Shown here piece by piece: positions 29,717 to 38,262 of a DNA stretch of 64,000 bases. Under the pieces are notes generated by a model. That model saw only the letters and a list, made by a program, of their open reading frames with translations, did not search any database and was not told where the DNA came from. Position 1 is the first letter of the stretch. Every line of letters begins with the position of its first letter. The position numbers and the translations under genes were made by a program. Location: positions 1 to 64,000 of the forward strand of contig JAFQSM010000053.1 in NCBI GenBank assembly GCA_017409575.1, read 5' to 3'. The stretch is from Clostridia bacterium (GTDB lineage: Bacteria > Bacillota > Clostridia > Monoglobales > Monoglobaceae).

Positions 29717-30832
29717 CTATTGTTTTACTCCAAAGGGATTTTTTCCGTTTATGTCATCCCTCAGTATTCTGTAAACAGCGGCGGCAATCGGTACACTCAA
29801 AAGCATACCCAAAATGCCTAATACCCCTCCGCCTATTGTAACTGCCGCAAGCACCCATATTGCAGGGAGTCCTATAGAATTCCCAACAACTCTCGGATAA
29901 ATCAAATTTCCCTCCAGTTGCTGAAGAATCAGGATGAATATAAGAAAAACCAAAGATTTTATGGGGGCAACCGTCAAAAGCATAATCGCTCCCACAAAAG
30001 CTCCTATATACGCTCCGGCAACAGGAATTAAAGCTGTAAATCCAACAAGTGCTCCAATCATCGGGGCGTATGGAATACCAATTATCCACATTCCCAAAGT
30101 GCAAAGCACTCCCAAAACCACAGCTTCGGTACACTGTCCTGTTATATAACGATGAAAACAATCATCAAGCACTTTCAGCACATAAAAAATCCGGGTCTGC
30201 CATTTTTCACTCAGGTAATGGTCAAAAAGTCTTACAAACTGGGTCTTTAATCTGTCTTTAGCCGCGAGAATATATATTGCAAAAACTATACTCAAAAATC
30301 CGCTTATAATTCCCGAAAATACCCCTGTCAACGTTTTGAGTGCAATACTCATTACATCTCCGACACCTGATGTAAGGATTTTGGCCATCTGGTCTATCTT
30401 TGACGACCAGTCAATACCAGCCAGAACTTCGCCGATGTTATCGGTAACAAGGTTGAATTCATTCAACTTGTTTATCAAAAACGAAAGTGCCGACGGGAGT
30501 GACTTGAAAAGAAGTTGCAGACACGATACAAACTGAGGGATAACTATCCTGACAATCAATGAAACTATTGCAATTATGGTCAAAAATGCGCCCGTCATAC
30601 ATACTGTGCGGCGGGTCTTTTTTACAATCTTTTTGTTGCTTTTTGAAAAATAATGTCTTTCATAAAAAGACATCAGGATATTTACAAAATAAGCAATTAC
30701 CCCTCCGACTGCAATCGGCATTGTTGCTGATATAATCAACCCGACAGCGTTCGCAACATTTTTCCAGTAATTTATGCACAAATAAAAAACAAAAGCAACC
30801 ACTGCAATTTTAAAATAATCTTTAAATTTCAT
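29717..30832 (-). CDS. AI-2E/PerM family membrane permease
   Basis: 371 residues with about eight hydrophobic segments. The conserved C-terminal half (FVGAIMLLTVAP, ILILQQLEGNLIYPRVVGNSIGLPAIWVLAAV, GGVLGILGMLLSVPIAA) is diagnostic for the YdbI/PerM/TqsA family. Members export autoinducer-2 or act as sodium/proton antiporters; the substrate cannot be deduced. AAAGGTG precedes the ATG. Confidence 0.92.
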   Translation of the reverse strand: MKFKDYFKIAVVAFVFYLCINYWKNVANAVGLIISATMPIAVGGVIAYFVNILMSFYERHYFSKSNKKIVKKTRRTVCMTGAFLTIIAIVSLIVRIVIPQFVSCLQLLFKSLPSALSFLINKLNEFNLVTDNIGEVLAGIDWSSKIDQMAKILTSGVGDVMSIALKTLTGVFSGIISGFLSIVFAIYILAAKDRLKTQFVRLFDHYLSEKWQTRIFYVLKVLDDCFHRYITGQCTEAVVLGVLCTLGMWIIGIPYAPMIGALVGFTALIPVAGAYIGAFVGAIMLLTVAPIKSLVFLIFILILQQLEGNLIYPRVVGNSIGLPAIWVLAAVTIGGGVLGILGMLLSVPIAAAVYRILRDDINGKNPFGVKQ

Positions 30833-30887
30833 ATCTTACACCTTTCTGAACTTTGCAGGAGAAATCCCCTTTTCTCTTTTGAAAACC

Positions 30888-30920
30888 AAAGAAGGTACAA
30901 TCTACAAATTGCACCTTCTC
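30888..30920 (-). terminator. Intrinsic terminator after rhamnulokinase
   Basis: Minus strand: GAAGGTGCAAT / ATTGTACCTTC (one G-T pair) around a 6-nt loop, followed by TTTGGTTTTC. Confidence 0.75.
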
Positions 30921-30926
30921 TTTCTT

Positions 30927-32363
30927 TTAAATAAGCTTCAAAAACTTTTCGTATGCTTTATCCCAGGCAGCTTCATCTGTCGGCTCGTAGGTTTTTATTT
31001 CGGTCGACTTCATAATTACAGGTGTAATTTCGTCAATATCGCCTTTTGCATAAAGCTGAACAGCAATGTTACCAAGTGCAGTTGCCTCAATCGGACCTGC
31101 AACAACCTTTGCCCCTGTAGAATTCGCTGTCATCTGGCAAAGAAGCTTGTCTTTTGTTCCTCCACCAACCATATGGATTGAGTTATATTCTTTACCTGTG
31201 CAATCTGCAATCATGCCGAGTGAATTTTTGTATTTAAGAGCAATACTTTCATAAATACATCTTACTATTTCACCATCTGTCTCGGGTCTGCCCTGACCGG
31301 TTTTTTCGCAATAATCACAAATTCTGTCAAGCATACCGCCCGGAGGAACAAATACCGGGTCATCAGGGTCAATAAAGTACTTGAACGGCTCTGATTTGAG
31401 GGCAAGCTCTTCCATATCGCCATAGCTGTAATTTTTGCCGTCTTTTACAAATTGACGCTTTGCTTCCTGAATAAGCCACAGACCTATGATATTTCTCAAA
31501 AACCTTATTTTTCCGCCAAAACCATACTCGTTTGTTATGTTGTATTCATTGGATTTTTCGGAAATAACAGGTTCGTCGGTAACTGTACCAAAAAGTGACC
31601 ATGTGCCACACGAAATAAATATAAAGTCTTTTTCCATCGACGGAACAGCCGCAACTGCACTTGCAGTATCGTGTGCGCCGATTGCAATTACATCTTTTTG
31701 TTCAACTCCAAGCTCGTCAGCAAGCTCTTTTTTTATTTTACCGACAACCGTTCCTGCCTTGACAACAGGTGGGAATATGCTTCTTGGATAGCCGAATCTG
31801 TCAATCACATCCCAGTTCCAGTCACACTTCTTCTGGTCAAACATATGTGTTGTAGAACAGATTGTGCTCTCGCAATACTTTTCGCCGGTAAGCATATATC
31901 CAAAAAGGTCAGGCATAAGAAGAATTGTATCTGCTTTGTCTATATTCTTTTCAACAAGAAGCTGAAAAAGAGTGTTAAAGTTCATAACCTGAATACCGGT
32001 CATATCATAAAGTTCTTTTTCAGGAATAACCTTAAATGCCTTTTCTGTCACATTGTCTGTTCTTGCATCACGGTAATTGTAGGGATTTGTCACAAGATTG
32101 CCGTCTTTTCCGATTATTCCGTAGTCAACACCCCAGGTATCAATTGCAATACTGTCAAAATCCGCTATTTCGCTTGCCTTTTTTATACCGGTTTTTATCT
32201 CATTAAAAAGCTGCTGCGCATTCCACTTAAGTTCCCCGTTTTCATAGTTGGGGTCATTGGAAAATCTGTGCACTTCGGTAAGTTCAATTTTTTCGCCGTC
32301 AAACGAGCCCAAAATTGCTCTTCCGCTTGATGCGCCAAAGTCAATTGCCAAAACATTTTTCAA
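30927..32363 (-). CDS. rhaB: Rhamnulokinase
   Basis: About 478 residues, FGGY-family sugar kinase. The opening VLAIDFGASSGRAILGSFDG and the segment IAIDTWGVDYGII are specific to RhaB, as are ELYDMTGIQVMNFNTLFQL and VMNLWLIQEAKR-like FLRNIIGLWLIQEAKRQF. It phosphorylates L-rhamnulose in rhamnose catabolism. The likely start is TTG at 32363: AAAGAGGTG lies 6 bp upstream, whereas the GTG three codons earlier overlaps that site. No rhaA or rhaD is adjacent. Functionally it connects with the rhamnogalacturonan-type genes at the left end of the window, but it has an independent promoter without the AraC-type operator. Confidence 0.93.
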   Translation of the reverse strand: MKNVLAIDFGASSGRAILGSFDGEKIELTEVHRFSNDPNYENGELKWNAQQLFNEIKTGIKKASEIADFDSIAIDTWGVDYGIIGKDGNLVTNPYNYRDARTDNVTEKAFKVIPEKELYDMTGIQVMNFNTLFQLLVEKNIDKADTILLMPDLFGYMLTGEKYCESTICSTTHMFDQKKCDWNWDVIDRFGYPRSIFPPVVKAGTVVGKIKKELADELGVEQKDVIAIGAHDTASAVAAVPSMEKDFIFISCGTWSLFGTVTDEPVISEKSNEYNITNEYGFGGKIRFLRNIIGLWLIQEAKRQFVKDGKNYSYGDMEELALKSEPFKYFIDPDDPVFVPPGGMLDRICDYCEKTGQGRPETDGEIVRCIYESIALKYKNSLGMIADCTGKEYNSIHMVGGGTKDKLLCQMTANSTGAKVVAGPIEATALGNIAVQLYAKGDIDEITPVIMKSTEIKTYEPTDEAAWDKAYEKFLKLI

Positions 32364-32404
32364 TCCAAACACCTCTTTATTTCTTTAATGTTTTTGTTCT
32401 TTTA

Positions 32405-32433
32405 AGAATACCATATCTTGTTATTTGTGTCAA
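32405..32433 (-). promoter_or_regulatory. Promoter of rhaB
   Basis: Minus strand: TTGACA (32428-32433), 17-bp spacer, TATTCT (32405-32410), about 42 bp before the start codon. Confidence 0.78.
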
Positions 32434-32448
32434 GTTTGAACAGTATAA

Positions 32449-32487
32449 AAAATCAAGCCGGAAGAACATCCCCCGGCTTGATTTTTA
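32449..32487 (-). terminator. Intrinsic terminator after the Na/Pi cotransporter gene
   Basis: Stem AAATCAAGCCGG / CCGGCTTGATTT around a loop of about 11 nt, T-run on the minus strand; overlaps the stop codon of the gene. Confidence 0.88.
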
Positions 32488-34227
32488 AATTGAATATTTA
32501 TTCTTGTATTCGTTGTATTTTTTGTCAAAATACGGATCGTCTTTTTTGATGTTTCTGAGAGACTCGTGAATATTCATTGTATTCTCTTCTGCATCAATGG
32601 TGCACACTGCAATATTTGAACAATGGTCCGCTGTTCTTTCCAAATTCGTCAGCAAATCTGCCCATACAAAACCTGCCTCTATTGAGCACTCGCCGTTTTT
32701 GAGGCGTTTTATGTGCTGATCACGCAATTTTTCAGTCAACTCGTCAATAACCTGTTCAAGAGGCTCGACATCATGGGCTGTACCAATATCATTCTGTATG
32801 AAAGCGGTATAAGCAAGAGTCAGTATATTTGACACTGCACTGCATATATTTTCAAGTTCTGTCTTTGCATTATCTGTAAATGCCAGGTCTTTCTCGCTTA
32901 GTTCTTCAGCAGATTCCAAAAGATTTATGCTATGGTCAGATATTCTTTCAAAATCCCCGATTGCCTTAAGCAGCTTCGATATATTGGTGCTGTCGCTGTC
33001 GTTCATCTGATAACGGCTCAGCTTTACGAGATATGTACCCAGAATATCCTCATAATGGTCTACATCTTCCTCCGCTTTTCGGATTTTTTCCGCTGTTTTG
33101 GAGTCAAATTTTTCAAGCATATTAAGACTGTCTTTACATCCTGTTATTGCTTTTTCTGCCATTTCATTAACCAAAGCATTGCATCTTTCAAGCGCAACAG
33201 GCGGTGTGGCAAGAAGTCTTTCGTCAAGCTCGACCGTAACTTCTTTTTTGCTTGTTTCGGGCACAAGCTTTATAGCCAACTTTTCAAGCAGTGACGACAT
33301 CGGTAAAAGAAGTAGTGTACAAGCTATGTTGAATATTGAATGTGATATTGCAATTCCAAGATATGTAGCAGGAAGGTCCAGAAGTGCCGGTCTCAGGATT
33401 GCAGAAACAATACTGAATACCGAAAGCCATATTATTGTTCCTATTACATTAAACGACAAATGCACAATTGCCGCACGCTTAGCATTTTTGTTTGTTCCAA
33501 ATGCTGAAAGTATGGCTGTTATACAAGTTCCTATGTTCTGTCCCATAATAATCGGAATTGCCGCTCCGTACGAAACCTGACCGGTTGCCGAAAGCGCCTG
33601 AAGAATACCAACCGAAGCAGAGCTTGACTGTATAATAGCTGTAAGAACTGCCCCGACAAGCACACCGAGTATAGGATTTTTAAACATCAGAAACATATTC
33701 TGAAAGGCAGGAACATCCTTAAGTCCCGAAACCGCATTCGACATTGTGTCCATACCAAACATAAGAGTTGCAAATCCCAAAAGAATCGTTCCTGTATCTT
33801 TTTTCTTGCTTGATTTGCCAAACATCAAAAGAACTGTGCCGACAAGTGCAAGAATTGGTGTGAAAGAAGTCGGCTTTAAAAGCTGCATAACAAGACTGTC
33901 GCTTGAAATGCCGCCAAGACTAAGTATCCAGGCAGTAACAGTGGTACCTATGTTGGCACCCATTATAACACCAATTGATTGTCTCAGTGTCATAACTCCT
34001 GAGTTGACAAACCCAACCACCATAACAGTTGTGGCAGAAGAACTTTGAATAACCGAAGTTACGGCAAGTCCTGTCAAAAACCCGGTTATCTTATTTTTTG
34101 TCAGCTTTGCAAGAATTCTTTTAAGGCTGCTGCCCGCTCTTCTTTCCAGGGCATCTCCCATTACATTCATTCCATAAAGGAACAAACACAATCCGCCGAT
34201 AAGTGTAAGTACATTAAAAATATCCAT
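32485..34227 (-). CDS. Na+/phosphate cotransporter with C-terminal PhoU-like domain
   Basis: 580 residues. Two homologous membrane halves each carry the QSSSA motif (SVIQSSSATTVMVVGFVNSG and TAIIQSSSASVGILQAL), the signature of NptA/PNaS (SLC34-like) carriers. The last 230 residues form a helical PhoU-like domain (DFERISDHSINLLESAEEL, LERTADHCSNIAV) with E-x-x-x-D metal-binding patterns. It imports phosphate with sodium, in keeping with the sodium-type rotor of the ATP synthase. GAGGTG precedes the start. Confidence 0.93.
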   Translation of the reverse strand: MDIFNVLTLIGGLCLFLYGMNVMGDALERRAGSSLKRILAKLTKNKITGFLTGLAVTSVIQSSSATTVMVVGFVNSGVMTLRQSIGVIMGANIGTTVTAWILSLGGISSDSLVMQLLKPTSFTPILALVGTVLLMFGKSSKKKDTGTILLGFATLMFGMDTMSNAVSGLKDVPAFQNMFLMFKNPILGVLVGAVLTAIIQSSSASVGILQALSATGQVSYGAAIPIIMGQNIGTCITAILSAFGTNKNAKRAAIVHLSFNVIGTIIWLSVFSIVSAILRPALLDLPATYLGIAISHSIFNIACTLLLLPMSSLLEKLAIKLVPETSKKEVTVELDERLLATPPVALERCNALVNEMAEKAITGCKDSLNMLEKFDSKTAEKIRKAEEDVDHYEDILGTYLVKLSRYQMNDSDSTNISKLLKAIGDFERISDHSINLLESAEELSEKDLAFTDNAKTELENICSAVSNILTLAYTAFIQNDIGTAHDVEPLEQVIDELTEKLRDQHIKRLKNGECSIEAGFVWADLLTNLERTADHCSNIAVCTIDAEENTMNIHESLRNIKKDDPYFDKKYNEYKNKYSI

Positions 34228-34308
34228 TCATTTCACCTCGTATTTTCTGTTCTTTTATCAATTTCTTTCAAATAATATTTTAGCATATATCCGGCAAAGA
34301 TGCGGTTA

Positions 34309-34352
34309 AGAAAAAAAGAAAATTTTGTTTGAACAAAATTTTCTTTTTTTCT
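34309..34352 (-). terminator. Intrinsic terminator after the two-component system
   Basis: Long A/T-rich stem (AAGAAAAAAAGAAAATTTTG with its complement) around a short loop; T-run on the minus strand; directly follows the response regulator stop codon. Confidence 0.8.
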
Positions 34353-35057
34353 TTATTCATCATTATTCATCCGGTATCCAACACCAAGCTCATTGATTAT
34401 GTAATTCTTTTCCCCTGGTATTGCACCAAATTTTTTGCGGATATTTGCCATATTTACCTGCAGCTTTTTGATGCTTCCCAAATCGCTGTAACCCCATATT
34501 TCCTTTATAATCGCAGCATAGGTGAGGACCTTGCCGGGATGCTTTGAAAGAAACGCAATTATATTGTATTCTGTCTGAGTAAGATTTATTTCATTTTTCT
34601 CTATAAAAACATGCCTGGAATCATAATCAATAGAAAGGTCACCTGTTTCAAATCTTTCGCCCGAATATCCGGCATTGTCTCCGGTATAGATCGAGGTTCT
34701 TAGTGCAGACCTTACTCTTGCAACAAGTTCTGCGGCACCAAAAGGTTTTGTAACGTAATCATTGGCGCCGCTGTCAAGAGCCTCCACCTTGTCCTTTTCA
34801 TCACTTCGTGCCGACAGGACAATAATAGGCACCCGAGACCCTTTTCTTACTTCTTTCAAAAAAATACCACCATCAGCATCAGGAAGTCCAAGGTCAAGAA
34901 TAACAAGGTCAGGTTTGTAGGATGAATTCATAATGCGTGCATCGGCACAGCTTTTTGCCGAAAGTGCCTGATAGCCGTTCGCATCAAGCAAAGTCGTTAT
35001 AAGATTGTTTATATTTTCTTCATCCTCAACCACAAGGATTTTATACTTGTTATTCAT
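34353..35057 (-). CDS. OmpR/KdpE-family response regulator
   Basis: 234 residues. Receiver domain with VVEDEENINN (acidic pocket), phosphorylation Asp in PDLVILDLGLPDADG, and the conserved Lys in NDYVTKPFG. A C-terminal winged helix follows (EINLTQTEYNIIAFLSKHPGKVLTY, GSIKKLQVNMANIRKKFG). Overall closest to KdpE. The ATG at 35057 is behind GGAGGACATG and overlaps the kinase gene by 8 bp. No kdpFABC potassium ATPase is in the window, so the target genes are unknown. Confidence 0.92.
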   Translation of the reverse strand: MNNKYKILVVEDEENINNLITTLLDANGYQALSAKSCADARIMNSSYKPDLVILDLGLPDADGGIFLKEVRKGSRVPIIVLSARSDEKDKVEALDSGANDYVTKPFGAAELVARVRSALRTSIYTGDNAGYSGERFETGDLSIDYDSRHVFIEKNEINLTQTEYNIIAFLSKHPGKVLTYAAIIKEIWGYSDLGSIKKLQVNMANIRKKFGAIPGEKNYIINELGVGYRMNNDE

Positions 35058-36105
35058 ACATGTCCTCCATGTTAAGCGAAAATCTGAAAACCGCTCCGCC
35101 ATGCTTTAAGTTTTGGGCCTCTATATCTCCGCCGTGAGCTTTTATAATTGTAGAACAAACCGAAAGTCCTATTCCTGCATTACTTCTTTTGGAATCAGCT
35201 CCCTCATCTGAGGTATCACAGCTTCCTGTAAAAAGAGTTTTCAACTTTTTATCCGGAATCCCGCACCCATTGTCTTTTATCTGAAAAACTGCTTTTTGGG
35301 GGCTTACAAATATTTTAAACGAAAGCTTTGTCATACCCTTTGCATGATGCACCGCATTCTCCAGTATATTGATAATAACCTGTTCAATAAGCAATGGGTC
35401 CATAGGGACAACCGCAAACTCTTCGGGTGTTTCGACAATTACATTGCAGTCAGGATATCTGTTATTGAATTTTATAAGCACCGAGTCAACAAGTTCATCC
35501 ACAACAGTGGGAACTTTTGTTATCTTCATATTCCCATTATCAAGCTTTGTTATTGACAAAAGATTTTCGACCATTCGCGAAAGCCACTGGGCATCCTGGC
35601 TTATACCTTTAAGAATTTGCTCCTTTTGTTCCTCTGTAAAATTGTCTTTGTTTTCAATAAGCGCAGAACTTGAGCCGTAAATGGTTGTAAGAGGAGTCCT
35701 TAAATCATGGGATATTGCACGAAGAAGATTTGACCTTGTTTTTTCTTTTTCGTTTTCCGCTCTTACCGCCTCCTGAACTTTAAGTTTGGTTGTCAAAGTG
35801 GACGTCATAACAGAAATTGCAATCATTATTATCGCTGAAATCAAATTTTCTGATGCCGTAAAGCTGAATTTAAAAAACGGAAAGGTAAACGCATAATTTA
35901 CCGCAAGCATACTTACAAAAGCAGCAATGATGCCATATATGTACCCATTTGTTGCCGAAGATACCAAAAACGAGCCCAAAACAAATATTGCCGGGATAAG
36001 CGTATCTGCTTTGGTTGACTTGTGCAGAACAAGACAAATCACAAAACATACTGCAAGTATTACGGCTGTGATTTTTATATCTCTAATTATTGTCGTTTTT
36101 TTCAT
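35050..36105 (-). CDS. KdpD-like sensor histidine kinase without the N-terminal KdpD/USP domains
   Basis: 351 residues. About four membrane segments in the first 110 residues (a DUF4118-type module: ITAVILAVCFVICLVLH, IPAIFVLGSFLVSSATNGYIYGIIAAFVSMLAVNYAF) are followed by the dimerisation/phospho-His box LLRAISHDLRTPLTTIYGSSSALIEN and ATPase boxes NAVHHA (N), DNGCGIPDKK (G1), GIGLSVCSTIIKAHGG (G2). Full KdpD is near 900 residues with cytoplasmic N-terminal sensor domains; these are missing. The ATG at 36105 is behind GGAGGCGC. Signal unknown. Confidence 0.9.
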   Translation of the reverse strand: MKKTTIIRDIKITAVILAVCFVICLVLHKSTKADTLIPAIFVLGSFLVSSATNGYIYGIIAAFVSMLAVNYAFTFPFFKFSFTASENLISAIIMIAISVMTSTLTTKLKVQEAVRAENEKEKTRSNLLRAISHDLRTPLTTIYGSSSALIENKDNFTEEQKEQILKGISQDAQWLSRMVENLLSITKLDNGNMKITKVPTVVDELVDSVLIKFNNRYPDCNVIVETPEEFAVVPMDPLLIEQVIINILENAVHHAKGMTKLSFKIFVSPQKAVFQIKDNGCGIPDKKLKTLFTGSCDTSDEGADSKRSNAGIGLSVCSTIIKAHGGDIEAQNLKHGGAVFRFSLNMEDMYE

Positions 36106-36126
36106 AATCTTGCGCCTCCAGAGCAC

Positions 36127-36155
36127 ATATTAACACATCGCATTCAAAAAGTCAA
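36127..36155 (-). promoter_or_regulatory. Promoter of the KdpDE-like operon
   Basis: Minus strand: TTGACT (36150-36155), 17-bp spacer, TAATAT (36127-36132). Its predicted start near 36120 leaves a very short leader containing the ribosome binding site. Confidence 0.75.
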
Positions 36156-36205
36156 TTTTATCCTTTTTTGTCTTCAAAAATAAGCAAATTTTTACTAATT
36201 AAGTG

Positions 36206-36234
36206 TTGACAAACTATTTCGGGCGTGCTATAAT
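36206..36234 (+). promoter_or_regulatory. Consensus promoter of rpsB-tsf
   Basis: TTGACA (36206-36211), exactly 17 bp, TATAAT (36229-36234): both hexamers are perfect vegetative consensus, as expected for ribosomal protein genes. Confidence 0.93.
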
Positions 36235-36240
36235 GTTTTG

Positions 36241-36380
36241 GTTAGATGTGGGATTATGCACATTTAGCAAAAATAAAATACGCACATCATACGATTGTCG
36301 GGGGAGTGCTGCGATACCCATGACAGCTCTTCGGCAAGGTGACTATGGTGGAGGTGTAAAACTTTTGGAGGTGTAAAATC
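36241..36380 (+). promoter_or_regulatory. Structured rpsB leader with a duplicated ribosome-binding segment
   Basis: About 140 nt separate the promoter from the rpsB ATG. The leader contains short self-complementary stretches (ATGTG/CACAT near 36246-36260; GTGCTG/CAGCTC-type pairings around 36306-36330). The 12-mer GGAGGTGTAAAA occurs twice, at 36350-36361 and 36367-36378; only the second is placed to serve rpsB. In other bacteria S2 represses its own mRNA through a leader structure, so an autoregulatory element is plausible. No known Rfam-type leader was matched by eye. Confidence 0.5.
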
Positions 36381-37127
36381 ATGGGAGTTATTCAAATGAA
36401 GCAATTGCTTGAAGCAGGTGTTCACTTTGGACACCAGACTCGCCGTTGGAATCCTAAAATGGCTGAGTACATCTTTACAGAAAGAAACGGTATCTACATC
36501 ATCGACTTGCAGAAGACTGCAAAGAAGATTGAGGAAGCATACATGTTCGTTCGCGACCTTGTTGCAGACGGCGGTACAGTTCTTTTTGTAGGAACCAAAA
36601 AACAGGCTCAGGACGCTATCCGCGAGGAAGCTGAAAGAACCGGCATGTACTATGTAAACGCAAGATGGCTTGGTGGTATGCTTACCAACTTCAAGACCAT
36701 CAAAAGAAGAATCGACAGACTTTATCAGCTTAAGAAGATGAACGAAGACGGTACAATGGAACTTCTTCCCAAAAAAGAAGTTCTCAAGCTCAACCTTGAA
36801 GAAGAACGTCTTGAAAAGTACCTTGGCGGTATCAAAGAGATGAAAGAAATCCCCGCAGCTATGTTCGTTGTTGACCCCAGAAAAGAAAAGAACGCTATTG
36901 CTGAGGCTCACAAACTTGGTATCCCGGTTATCGCTATCGTTGATACAAACTGTGACCCCGAAGAAGCAGACTTCCCCATTCCCGGAAACGACGATGCTAT
37001 CCGTGCCGTTAAGCTTATCGTTTCTACAATCGGTAACGCTATCATTGAGGGTAAGCAGGGCGAACAGTTCACCCCCGAGACAGAGACTGAAGCTGAAGAA
37101 GTTTCTTTGGATATGATTGAAGAATAA
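36381..37127 (+). CDS. rpsB: 30S ribosomal protein S2
   Basis: 248 residues. [32 protein letters not shown] and [17 protein letters not shown] are universal S2 signatures; a glutamate-rich C-terminal tail follows. It lies in the standard rpsB-tsf operon. Strong GGAGG, and codon use is biased as for highly expressed genes. Confidence 0.99.
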   Translation: MGVIQMKQLLEAGVHFGHQTRRWNPKMAEYIFTERNGIYIIDLQKTAKKIEEAYMFVRDLVADGGTVLFVGTKKQAQDAIREEAERTGMYYVNARWLGGMLTNFKTIKRRIDRLYQLKKMNEDGTMELLPKKEVLKLNLEEERLEKYLGGIKEMKEIPAAMFVVDPRKEKNAIAEAHKLGIPVIAIVDTNCDPEEADFPIPGNDDAIRAVKLIVSTIGNAIIEGKQGEQFTPETETEAEEVSLDMIEE

Positions 37128-37164
37128 TCTTACTAACTTAAATTGAGAAAGCGAGTGAAATAAA

Positions 37165-38076
37165 ATGGCATTTACTGCACAAGATGTTAAAACTCTCAGA
37201 GAGATGACAAACTGTGGTATGATGGACTGCAAGAAGGCTCTTGCAGAAACAGACGGAGATATGGACAAAGCTGTTGAATATCTCAGAGAAAAGGGTATTG
37301 CTACAGCAGTTAAGAAGTCGGGCAGAATTGCATCTGAAGGTCTTGTTACATCAATGGTATTTGATAATGTTGGTGTTGTAGTTGAAATCAATACCGAGAC
37401 AGACTTCGTTGCAAAGAACGCTGATTTCCAGAAATTTGTTGCAGATGTTGCTGAATGTATTGCAAAAACAAACCCCGCTGATGTTGAAGCTCTTAAGGCT
37501 GAAAAGCTTTATGATGCACAGACAGTTGGCGAAGCTCTTACCGAGAAGATTGCTACAATCGGTGAAAATATGAACCTCCGTCGTTTCGAACGCTACGAAG
37601 GCGTTAACGAAGCTTACATCCATGGCGGCGGCAGAATCGGAGTTTTGGTTAACTTCAAGCTTGGCGACGAATCAAAGGCTGCTGATCCGGCATTCCGCGC
37701 TGCAGCAAAAGACGTTGCAATGCAGATTGCGGCTGTTATGCCCAAGTATGTTAAGAGCGACGAAGTACCTAGCGAAGAGCTTGAAAAGGAAAGAGAAATT
37801 CTTAAAGCTCAGGCTCTTAACGAAGGTAAGCCTGAAGCAATCGTTGACAAAATGGTTGCAGGTCGTATCCAGAAATTCTACAAGGAAGTATGTCTTGTTG
37901 AACAGCCTTATGTAAAAGACGGCGATTTGACAGTTGCTAAGTTCCTTAAGAATGTTGGAGCAGAAATCGGCACAGATATCGAAGTTGTTAAGTTTGCGCG
38001 TCTCGAAAAAGGCGAAGGCCTTGAGAAAAAGGTTGACGACTTTGCAGCAGAAGTTGCAAAAATGGCTGGCAACTAA
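37165..38076 (+). CDS. tsf: Elongation factor Ts
   Basis: 303 residues. The N-terminal UBA-like domain and the TDFVAKNADF motif, which pulls GDP from EF-Tu, are both present (VKTLREMTNCGMMDCKKAL, VVEINTETDFVAKN). Length is normal. Cotranscribed with rpsB after 37 bp and ended by a strong terminator. Confidence 0.98.
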   Translation: MAFTAQDVKTLREMTNCGMMDCKKALAETDGDMDKAVEYLREKGIATAVKKSGRIASEGLVTSMVFDNVGVVVEINTETDFVAKNADFQKFVADVAECIAKTNPADVEALKAEKLYDAQTVGEALTEKIATIGENMNLRRFERYEGVNEAYIHGGGRIGVLVNFKLGDESKAADPAFRAAAKDVAMQIAAVMPKYVKSDEVPSEELEKEREILKAQALNEGKPEAIVDKMVAGRIQKFYKEVCLVEQPYVKDGDLTVAKFLKNVGAEIGTDIEVVKFARLEKGEGLEKKVDDFAAEVAKMAGN

Positions 38077-38097
38077 TATTCAATTTGTATTTACAAA

Positions 38098-38132
38098 ACA
38101 GAGTGTGGAAATTTCCACGCTCTGTTTTTTTA
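38098..38132 (+). terminator. Intrinsic terminator after tsf
   Basis: Stem ACAGAGTGTGGAA / TTCCACGCTCTGT (one G-T pair) with a short loop, followed by TTTTTTTAT. Confidence 0.92.
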
Positions 38133-38169
38133 TATTTTTCTAAAAATTTTGATTTTTTTCAAAATATAT

Positions 38170-38198
38170 TTGAATTTATACTTAATGTATGATATAAT
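38170..38198 (+). promoter_or_regulatory. Promoter of nifJ
   Basis: TTGAAT (38170-38175), 17-bp spacer, TATAAT (38193-38198), about 60 bp before the ATG. Confidence 0.83.
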
Positions 38199-38262
38199 AT
38201 ATCTTGCGTAATTGTAATTATTTTTAAAACTATTTAACTTATATATTAAGGAGGCATTTTTC

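Noticed and set aside
34353-36105. Assigning the two-component pair as the potassium regulator KdpDE
   Set aside because: Sequence is KdpE/KdpD-like but the sensor's N-terminal domains and the kdp ATPase genes are missing, so no gene symbol was given.
36264-37391. A 375-codon open frame on the minus strand opposite rpsB and tsf
   Set aside because: It lies antisense to two certain ribosome-related genes; its composition is the mirror of their biased codons and it has no ribosome binding site or homology that I recognise.
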